Part shown: piece after piece, positions 34,471-42,757 of the stretch
Numbering within the stretch: the first letter of the stretch is position 1
Layout of the letters: every line of letters starts with the position of its first letter
Source of the DNA: Nemertoderma westbladi
Taxonomy: Eukaryota; Xenacoelomorpha; Nemertodermatida; Nemertodermatidae
Assembly (NCBI GenBank): GCA_032718475.1
Contig: JAUCBJ010001615.1
Span: 1 to 42,757 of the forward strand
Direction of reading: 5' to 3'
Length of the DNA stretch: 42,757 nt
Program-made: the position numbers and the translations under genes
Notes under the pieces: model-generated
What the model was told of the DNA's origin: nothing
Databases searched by the model: none
What the model saw: the letters and a program-made list of their open reading frames with translations, nothing else

Positions 34471-37400
34471 TTTGAAGGCCTCCAGTGGTTCCTCCCTACC
34501 TGTATAGATATACTAAGTACACTTTTCTTTGACCTCCTCGAGTGGTTCCTCCCTACCTGTATAGATATACTAGTACACTTTTCTTTGAAGGCCTCCAGTG
34601 GTTCCTCCATGCCTGTATAGATATACTAGTACACTTTTCTTTGAAGGCCTCCAGTGGTTCCTCCCTACCTGTATAGATATACTACAGTATTACACTTTTC
34701 TTTGAAGGCCTCCAGTGGTTCCTCCCTACCTGTATAGATATACTAAGTACACTTTTCTTTGACCTCCTCAAGTGGTTCCTCCCTACCTGTATAGATATAC
34801 TAGTACACTTTTTTTTGAAGGCCTCCAGTGGTTCCTCCCTAGCTGTATAGATATACTAGTACACTTTTCTTTGACCTCCTCAAGTGGTTCCTCCCTACCT
34901 GTATAGATATACTAGTACACTTTTCTTTGACCTCCTCAAGTGGTTCCTCCCTACCTGTATAGATACTAGTACACTTTTCTTTGACTTCCTCAAGTGGTTC
35001 CTCCCTACCTGTATAGATATACTAAGTACACTTTTCTTTGAAGGCCTCCAGTGGTTCCTCCCTACCTGTATAGATATACTAGTACACTTTTCTTTGAAGG
35101 CCTCCAGTGGTTCCTCCCTACCTGTATAGATATACTAGTACACTTTTCTTTGAAGGCCTCCTGTGTAGTTCCTCCCTACCTGTATAGATATACTAGTACA
35201 CTTTTCTTTGAAGGCCTCCAGTGGTTCCTCCATGCCTGTATAGATATACTAAGTACACTTTTCTTTGACCTCCTCAAGTGGTTCCTCCCTACCTGTATAG
35301 ATATACTAGTACACTTTTCTTTGACCTCCTCAAGTGGTTCCTCCCTACCTGTATAGATATACTAGTACACTTTTCTTTGACCTCCTCAAGTGGTTCCTCC
35401 CTACCTGTATAGATACTAGTACACTTTTCTTTGACTTCCTCAAGTAGTTCCTCCCTACCTGTATAGATATACTAGTACACTTTTCTTTGACCTCCTCAAG
35501 TGGTTCCTCCCTACCTGTATAGATACTAGTACACTTTTCTTTGACTTCCTCAAGTGGTCCCTCCCTACCTGTATAGATATACTTGTACACTTTTCTTTGA
35601 ACTCCTCCAGTGGTTCCTCCCTACCTGTATAGATACTAGTACACTTTTCTTTGACTTCCTCAAGTGGTTCCTCCCTACCTGTATAGATATACTAAGTACA
35701 CTTTTCTTTGAAGGCCTCCAGTGGTTCCTCCCTACCTGTATAGATATACTAGTACACTTTTCTTTGAAGGCCTCCAGTGGTTCCTCCCTACCTGTATAGA
35801 TATACTACAGTATTACACTTTTCTTTGAAGGCCTCCAGTGGTTCCTCCCTACCTGTATAGATATACTAAGTACACTTTTCTTTGACCTCCTCAAGTGGTT
35901 CCTCCCTACCTGTATAGATATACTAGTACACTTTTCTTTGAAGGCCTCCAGTGGTTCCTCCCTAGCTGTATAGATATACTAGTACACTTTTCTTTGACCT
36001 CCTCAAGTGGTTCCTCCCTACCTGTATAGATATACTAGTACACTTTTCTTTGACCTCCTCAAGTGGTTCCTCCCTACCTGTATAGATACTAGTACACTTT
36101 TCTTTGACTTCCTCAAGTGGTTCCTCCCTACCTGTATAGATATACTAAGTACACTTTTCTTTGAAGGCCTCCAGTGGTTCCTCCCTACCTGTATAGATAT
36201 ACTAGTACACTTTTCTTTGAAGGCCTCCAGTGGTTCCTCCCTACCTGTATAGATATACTAAGTACACTTTTCTTTGACCTCCTCAAGTGGTTCCTCCCTA
36301 CCTGTATAGATATACTAGTACACTTTTCTTTGAAGGCCTCCAGTGGTTCCTCCCTACCTGTATAGATATACTAGTACACTTTTCTTTGACCTCCTCAAGT
36401 GGTTCCTCCCTACCTGTATAGATATACTAGTACACTTTTCTTTGACCTCCTCAAGTGGTTCCTCCCTACCTGTATAGATACTAGTACACTTTTCTTTGAC
36501 TTCCTCAAGTGGTTCCTCCCTACCTGTATAGATATACTAGTACACTTTTCTTTGAAGGCCTCCAGTGGTTCCTCCCTACCTGTATAGATATACTAGTACA
36601 CTTTTCTTTGAAGGCCTCCAGTGGTTCCTCCCTACCTGTATAGATATACTAGTACACTTTTCTTTGAAGGCCTCCAGTGGTTCCTCCCTACCTGTATAGA
36701 TATACTAGTACACTTTTCTTTGAAGGCCTCCAGTGGTTCCTCCCTACCTGTATAGATATACTAGTACACTTTTCTTTGAAGGCCTCCAGTGGTTCCTCCC
36801 TACCTGTATAGATATACTAGTACACTTTTCTTTGAAGGCCTCCAGTGGTTCCTCCCTACCTGTATAGATATACTAGTACACTTTTCTTTGAAGGCCTCCA
36901 GTGGTTCCTCCCTACCTGTATAGATATACTAGTACACTTTTCTTTGAAGGCCTCCAGTGGTTCCTCCCTACCTGTATAGATATACTAGTACACTTTTCTT
37001 TGAAGGCCTCCAGTGGTTCCTCCCTACCTGTATAGATATACTAGTACACTTTTCTTTGAAGGCCTCCAGTGGTTCCTCCCTACCTGTATAGATATACTAG
37101 TACACTTTTCTTTGAAGGCCTCCAGTGGTTCCTCCCTACCTGTATAGATATACTAGTACACTTTTCTTTGACCTCCTCAAGTGGTTCCTCCCTACCTGTA
37201 TAGATACTAGTACACTTTTCTTTGACTTCCTCAAGTGGTTCCTCCCTACCTGTATAGATATACTAGTACACTTTTCTTTGAAGGCCTCCAGTGGTTCCTC
37301 CCTACCTGTATAGATATACTAGTACACTTTTCTTTGAAGGCCTCCAGTGGTTCCTCCCTACCTGTATAGATATACTAGTACACTTTTCTTTGACCTCCTC

Positions 37401-40400
37401 AAGTGGTTCCTCCCTACCTGTATAGATATACTAGTACACTTTTCTTTGAAGGCCTCCAGTGGTTCCTCCCTACCTGTATAGATATACTAGTACACTTTTC
37501 TTTGACCTCCTCAAGTGGTTCCTCCCTACCTGTATAGATATACTAGTACACTTTTCTTTGACCTCCTCAAGTGGTTCCTCCCTACCTGTATAGATACTAG
37601 TACACTTTTCTTTGACTTCCTCAAGTGGTTCCTCCCTACCTGTATAGATATACTAAGTACACTTTTCTTTGAAGGCCTCCAGTGGTTCCTCCCTACCTGT
37701 ATAGATATACTAGTACACTTTTCTTTGAAGGCCTCCAGTGGTTCCTCCCTACCTGTATAGATATACTAGTACACTTTTCTTTGAAGGCCTCCAGTGGTTC
37801 CTCCCTACCTGTATAGATATACTAGTACACTTTTCTTTGAAGGCCTCCAGTGGTTCCTCCCTACCTGTATAGATATACTAGTACACTTTTCTTTGAAGGC
37901 CTCCAGTGGTTCCTCCCTACCTGTATAGATATACTAGTACACTTTTCTTTGAAGGCCTCCAGTGGTTCCTCCCTACCTGTATAGATATACTAGTACACTT
38001 TTCTTTGAAGGCCTCCAGTGGTTCCTCCCTACCTGTATAGATATACTAGTACACTTTTCTTTGAAGGCCTCCAGTGGTTCCTCCCTACCTGTATAGATAT
38101 ACTAGTACACTTTTCTTTGAAGGCCTCCAGTGGTTCCTCCCTACCTGTATAGATATACTAGTACACTTTTCTTTGAAGGCCTCCAGTGGTTCCTCCCTAC
38201 CTGTATAGATATACTAGTACACTTTTCTTTGAAGGCCTCCAGTGGTTCCTCCCTACCTGTATAGATATACTAGTACACTTTTCTTTGAAGGCCTCCAGTG
38301 GTTCCTCCCTACCTGTATAGATATACTAGTACACTTTTCTTTGAAGGCCTCCAGTGGTTCCTCCCTACCTGTATAGATATACTAGTACACTTTTCTTTGA
38401 AGGCCTCCAGTGGTTCCTCCCTACCTGTATAGATATACTAGTACACTTTTCTTTGAAGGCCTCCAGTGGTTCCTCCCTACCTGTATAGATATACTAGTAC
38501 ACTTTTCTTTGACCGGCCTCCAGTGGTTCCTCCCTACCTGTATAGATATACTAGTACACTTTTCTTTGAAGGCCTCCAGTGGTTCCTCCCTACCTGTATA
38601 GATATACTAGTACACTTTTCTTTGAAGGCCTCCAGTGGTTCCTCCCTACCTGTATAGATATACTAGTACACTTTTCTTTGAAGGCCTCCAGTGGTTCCTC
38701 CCTACCTGTATAGATATACTAGTACACTTTTCTTTGAAGGCCTCCAGTGGTTCCTCCCTACCTGTATAGATATACTAGTACACTTTTCTTTGAAGGCCTC
38801 CAGTGGTTCCTCCCTACCTGTATAGATATACTAGTACACTTTTCTTTGAAGGCCTCCAGTGGTTCCTCCCTACCTGTATAGATATACTAGTACACTTTTC
38901 TTTGACTTCCTCAAGTGGTTCCTCCCTACCTGTATAGATATACTAGTACACTTTTCTTTGAAGGCCTCCAGTGGTTCCTCCCTACCTGTATAGATATACT
39001 AGTACACTTTTCTTTGACTCCTCAAGTGGTTCCTCCCTACCTGTATAGATATACTAGTACACTTTTCTTTGAAGGCCTCCAGTGGTTCCTCCCTACCTGT
39101 ATAGATATACTAGTACACTTTTCTTTGAAGGCCTCCAGTGGTTCCTCCCTACCTGTATAGATATACTAGTACACTTTTCTTTGAAGGCCTCCAGTGGTTC
39201 CTCCCTACCTGTATAGATATACTAGTACACTTTTCTTTGAAGGCCTCCAGTGGTTCCTCCCTACCTGTATAGATATACTAGTACACTTTTCTTTGAAGGC
39301 CTCCAGTGGTTCCTCCCTACCTGTATAGATATACTAGTACACTTTTCTTTGAACTCCTCCAGTGGTTCCTCCCTACCTGTATAGATATACTAGTACACTT
39401 TTCTTTGACCTCCTCCAGTGGTTCCTCCCTACCTGTATAGATATACTAGTACACTTTTCTTTGAACTCCTCCAGTGGTTCCTCCCTACCTGTATAGATAT
39501 ACTAGTACACTTTTCTTTGACGTCCTCCAGTGGTTCCTCCCTACCTGTATAGATATACTAGTACACTTTTCTTTGAAGGCCTCCAGTGGTTCCTCCCTAC
39601 CTGTATAGATATACTAGTACACTTTTCTTTGAAGGCCTCCAGTGGTTCCTCCCTACCTGTATAGATATACTAGTACACTTTTCTTTGAAGGCCTCCAGTG
39701 GTTCCTCCCTACCTGTATAGATATACTAGTACACTTTTCTTTGAAGGCCTCCAGTGGTTCCTCCCTACCTGTATAGATATACTAGTACACTTTTCTTTGA
39801 AGGCCTCCAGTGGTTCCTCCCTACCTGTATAGATATACTAGTACACTTTTCTTTGAAGGCCTCCAGTGGTTCCTCCCTACCTGTATAGATATACTAGTAC
39901 ACTTTTCTTTGAAGGCCTCCAGTGGTTCCTCCCTACCTGTATAGATATACTAGTACACTTTTCTTTGAAGGCCTCCAGTGGTTCCTCCCTACCTGTATAG
40001 ATATACTAGTACACTTTTCTTTGAAGGCCTCCAGTGGTTCCTCCCTACCTGTATAGATATACTAGTACACTTTTCTTTGAAGGCCTCCAGTGGTTCCTCC
40101 CTACCTGTATAGATATACTAGTACACTTTTCTTTGAAGGCCTCCAGTGGTTCCTCCCTACCTGTATAGATATACTAGTACACTTTTCTTTGAAGGCCTCC
40201 AGTGGTTCCTCCCTACCTGTATAGATATACTAGTACACTTTTCTTTGAAGGCCTCCAGTGGTTCCTCCCTACCTGTATAGATATACTAGTACACTTTTCT
40301 TTGAAGGCCTCCAGTGGTTCCTCCCTACCTGTATAGATATACTAGTACACTTTTCTTTGAAGGCCTCCAGTGGTTCCTCCCTACCTGTATAGATATACTA

Positions 40401-40832
40401 GTACACTTTTCTTTGAACTCCTCCAGTGGTTCCTCCCTACCTGTATAGATATACTAGTACACTTTTCTTTGAAGGCCTCCAGTGGTTCCTCCCTACCTGT
40501 ATAGATATACTAGTACACTTTTCTTTGAAGGCCTCCAGTGGTTCCTCCCTACCTGTATAGATATACTAGTACACTTTTCTTTGAAGGCCTCCAGTGGTTC
40601 CTCCCTACCTGTATAGATATACTAGTACACTTTTCTTTGAAGGCCTCCAGTGGTTCCTCCCTACCTGTATAGATATACTAGTACACTTTTCTTTGAAGGC
40701 CTCCAGTGGTTCCTCCCTACCTGTATAGATATACTAGTACACTTTTCTTTGAAGGCCTCCAGTGGTTCCTCCCTACCTGTATAGATATACTAGTACACTT
40801 TTCTTTGAAGGCCTCCAGTGGTTCCTCCCTAC

Positions 40833-41012
40833 CTGTATAGATATACTAGTACACTTTTCTTTGAAGGCCTCCAGTGGTTCCTCCATGCCTGGTAACTGGT
40901 TGAATTTCCTCCCATCTGCATCCTCGCTATACAGCTCGTCATAAACATACGATCCGTTTAGTTTTTCAACGTAAGCTTCGATGTAAAGCTCCTGTTGTTT
41001 CGTATATTCATC
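40833..41012 (-). CDS. DRC3: DRC3 exon that founds the 56-bp satellite
   Basis: The acceptor is TTTTCTAG|GATGAA and the donor is ATACAG|GTAGGG. The exon is 180 nt, phase 0, 60 residues: DEYTKQQELYIEAYVEKLNG, SYVYDELYSEDADGRKFNQL, then PGMEEPLEAFKEK and CTSISIQ. The LPGMEEPLEAFKEK block is the conserved LPG-x-(E/D)E element of DRC3. Using this first donor gives exactly the seven residues expected before LFEYGLKQ of the next exon, which is how I chose it among hundreds of identical sites. The final 52 nt are repeated throughout the adjoining intron. The residues CTSISIQ look atypical for the family, perhaps because the exon end exchanges sequence with the array. Confidence 0.9.
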
Positions 41013-41329
41013 CTAGAAAACAAAAAATACACAATGATAGGCCTAGTGTAAAAACGGCGTTTAAGTAGGCCTACGTTAAAAATGGAAGGGAGTTGTTATG
41101 TAGTACATTATTAAATTATATTATGACATTGTACAGTAGTATTGATTGCAGATAGGGGTTGATGGGGGGGGGGTCTATTTTCTACGTTTTACGATGTATC
41201 GCGCAACAGAATACAAGCGATACAACAACGCGATACTCATTATAACGGTTGCCGGCAGCGATGTAAATTCAATAATATCTGATCTAACCTTTACCAAATG
41301 TTACCGATCATAGCTCGGCTCCAACTAAC

Positions 41330-41483
41330 CATTTCCGCCCGGCGGCGATCCTCCGCTCTCTCATCCTCCCGAAGTTCTTCAATCGACGAACTATAAATCT
41401 TCTCTGCGGCTTCACGGGACGCCTCATCGACAAGTCGGAAATCAAAGAAAACTAGATACGGAAGATGAGCGATAGTGTAGTTC
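41330..41483 (-). CDS. DRC3: DRC3 exon after the LRR cap (NYTIAHLP...)
   Basis: The acceptor is ATATTTCCAG|GAACTAC and the donor is GAAATG|GTTAGT. The exon is 154 nt, entering with one base and leaving in phase 0. It encodes NYTIAHLPYLVFFDFRLVDE then ASREAAEKIYSSSIEELRED and a charged helical tail. This is the transition from the LRR C-cap to the coiled coil in DRC3. The split codon with the upstream exon (TG+G) makes tryptophan. The 317-bp intron to the next exon shows no donor repeats. Confidence 0.9.
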
Positions 41484-41512
41484 CTGGAAATATAATATAC
41501 AAACTACAGTAT

Positions 41513-41550
41513 AGGTACGGAGGATGTGGTGCTATAGTGTAGTTCCTGTA
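41513..41550 (-). repeat. Duplicate of the exon 41330-41483 acceptor and head
   Basis: On the - strand TACAG|GAACTACACTATAG, then CACATCCTCCGTACC, precedes the genuine CCAG|GAACTACACTATCG, then CATCTTCCGTATC by 62 bp. The copy contains an AG acceptor and about 30 nt of exon head, enough to encode NYTIAP-HPPYL. It is the mirror case of the donor-side arrays. Confidence 0.75.
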
Positions 41551-41719
41551 TTCGGCCAATATCGGCCGAAGAAATATTTACTTTTTTCCATAGTGGAATT
41601 GATGTAAAAAGAAAAAAAAAAGAGTAATTTAACAGGCAATGGGGTTTGGCATAATCATACTGCAAATATCATATATTGCAACAGAAGCTGAGCAAAAATT
41701 GGTTAGGGCTACCGGTAGT

Positions 41720-42232
41720 CCATAAACGACGTCCGAGTAAATCCCGGATTTTCGGACCCACCCCCCCCCCCCCCCCTGTCCAAGCTCGTCCGGTTTTTGC
41801 CAACACCCCACCCCAAAAAAAACTTCGAACATCCGAATATACAAACGAAGACTGGTAACATTATTATTATTTATTATAATAATATTATATTAACACTCAT
41901 CCCAAATTGCAGCCCTGGGATATTTTATAGCCGGATAAGGGCATCACGTCTTCATCTACATCTTAAGATATGCCCCTAACTAATATCTACATCCCGTCAG
42001 CAAACTGACCAAGTTATGTACTGTATTCCGGACTCTGCCTGTATGGTATTGCGAATCTGATAACCCGTTTGTTGCAGTATTAATTTATTACTATAAGATA
42101 TTATGCTAAACATAAAAAAGCAAAAAATGGACGTCCTATTTTAACTACCCCTCTCCACCTGTCCGAAGATGTCCGGATTTTGAAGACCCCCATCCCCCAC
42201 CCTCCGCTCTGACCTCGGACGTCCTTTATATG
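41720..42232. mobile_element. Possible MITE-like element with short inverted ends
   Basis: CATAAACGACGTCCGAG at the left recurs inverted at about 42213-42231 with small differences. Both ends carry related GTCC / CCGGATTTT / poly-C motifs (41730-41800 and 42150-42210). Old and degenerate, so a low-confidence call. It lies in the DRC3 intron 41484-42382. Confidence 0.35.
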
Positions 42233-42382
42233 GGCGACCCCTGAAGGTGAAGATTTTATGTGTAGATAGGGTGTTAAAATTATATGCTTTGGTAAAAATA
42301 AAAACTTTGAATAAACATAACTATAGATGGAGGTGGTATTTTGGGCTATTTGCAGTTCCCAATAATTAATTTGTTAACCTAC

Positions 42383-42504
42383 CAATATTCTTGTTTTTCA
42401 CAGAATGGGTTCTCTCTCAAGTTCACTGTTTGAAGGTTTCTAAATTGTCTCAGGTATATCAATTGGTCCAATTCTTCCAATCGATTTGCTCCAACAGAGA
42501 AAAC
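42383..42504 (-). CDS. DRC3: DRC3 exon encoding the last LRR (partial gene; 5' end off window)
   Basis: First DRC3 exon visible in the window; the gene reads right to left and its N-terminus lies past 42757. DRC3 (LRRC48) is an axonemal protein of the nexin-dynein regulatory complex that restrains microtubule sliding in motile cilia. The acceptor is TTCCTTAG|GTTTTC and the donor is ATATTG|GTAGGT. The 122 nt encode VFSVGANRLEELDQLIYLRQ and FRNLQTVNLRENPFCEKQEY plus two bases. The N-x-L...L..L...L..LNL..NP pattern is a leucine-rich repeat with its C-terminal cap. The eight exons in the window give about 389 residues, so roughly the first quarter of the usual ~520-residue protein is missing. Confidence 0.88.
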
Positions 42505-42757
42505 CTAAGGAAGTTCATATAACATTATTAGATTGAATAAATATAATTTAAACTGGGCTTTTAGAAGAAATATCAATTTTAATTTTTTCGCTATTGCTTA
42601 TATTAAGGTTGTTCATCATATAAGAACATTGATTATTTTGCTTTGATGTAAGTCGATATAACTGTAATATAAAATTATACGATTATTAAAAAGCTCTGGC
42701 AATTTTTTGTTGAGCAAGTAGGTACCATTAGAGCTAAGTCGGGAATTTAAACCTGAC
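42505..42757. other. DRC3 intron, continues off the window
   Basis: AT-rich DNA upstream of the LRR exon; no further exon recognised before the window ends. Confidence 0.6.

Larger units (their letters stand above)
17985..40884 (-). repeat. 56-bp exon-anchored satellite (about 400 units, 22.9 kb)
   Basis: In DRC3 orientation the unit is the last 52 nt of exon 40833-41012 (GGAGGAACCACTGGAGGCCT, then TCAAAGAAAAGTGTACTAGT, then ATATCTATACAG) plus GTAG, so each unit carries the donor CAG|GTAGGG. Main variants differ at the exon GGCCTTC block (GAGGTC, GAGTTC, GAGATC) and at the donor (CCG|GTAGGG, TAG|GTAGGG). Length variants of 54, 57 and 60 bp occur. Units nearest the exon (about 36,500-40,880) are almost identical to each other and to the exon; units near 18,000 are the most diverged. 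The + strand frames rich in MVPPYLYRYTS are shadows of the repeat and not proteins. Confidence 0.97.

Noticed and set aside
18957-40944. Dozens of + strand open frames of 60-161 residues rich in MVPPYLYRYTSTLFFELLQW-like repeats
   Set aside because: They are antisense shadows of the 56-bp satellite, arise from repeat periodicity, and have no independent start context or family match.

Overview
The window is animal nuclear DNA. It holds split genes with consensus GT-AG introns, tRNA-derived SINEs, foldback elements and large minisatellites. The genes imply motile cilia. The recurrent 'taggcctac'-type words, the SINE tail ending in a gcgcyatataaat-like motif, and splice-junction minisatellites suggest a marine invertebrate deuterostome (cephalochordate, echinoderm or hemichordate). 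That placement is an inference.

Layout. Positions 95-384 hold a small 24-bp minisatellite, and 1371-2078 a foldback element with long inverted repeats. On the + strand, 3313-4345 (possibly to 4428) is a small secreted EGF-like gene. Facing it tail to tail on the - strand is most of DRC3 (LRRC48), the nexin-dynein regulatory complex subunit 3. I resolved eight DRC3 exons: 42383-42504, 41330-41483, 40833-41012, 15314-15475, 9878-10000, 7073-7222, 5257-5409 and 4975-5100. All phases join and they encode about 389 residues; the N-terminal LRR exons lie beyond 42757. An intact, intronless ELP3 gene (13370-15046, + strand) is nested antisense in the DRC3 intron 10001-15313.

The striking feature is the tandem repeats. 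More than 28 kb of the window is minisatellite, and three consecutive DRC3 introns begin with arrays whose first unit IS the exon/intron boundary. The 56-bp array (about 17985-40884, roughly 400 copies) is the last 52 nt of exon 40833-41012 plus GTAG, so every unit carries the exon tail and a copy of its 5' splice site. The 38-bp array (7249-9890, about 70 copies) carries the tail and donor of exon 9878-10000 together with an acceptor-like TTAG, forming a 12-nt in-frame micro-exon. A short array (15149-15330) repeats the tail and donor of exon 15314-15475. The EGF gene shows a degenerate three-copy version at its exon-2 donor, and DRC3 exon 41330-41483 shows an acceptor-side version. A further 24-bp array (15546-17860) carries GTAAGT in each unit but I find no exon for it.

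Together this looks like a recurrent process that amplifies splice junctions into satellites. The copies nearest the exon are the most uniform, and the 56-bp array contains a recent duplication of about 5 kb. How the spliceosome picks the correct donor among hundreds of copies is the main biological question raised by this window.
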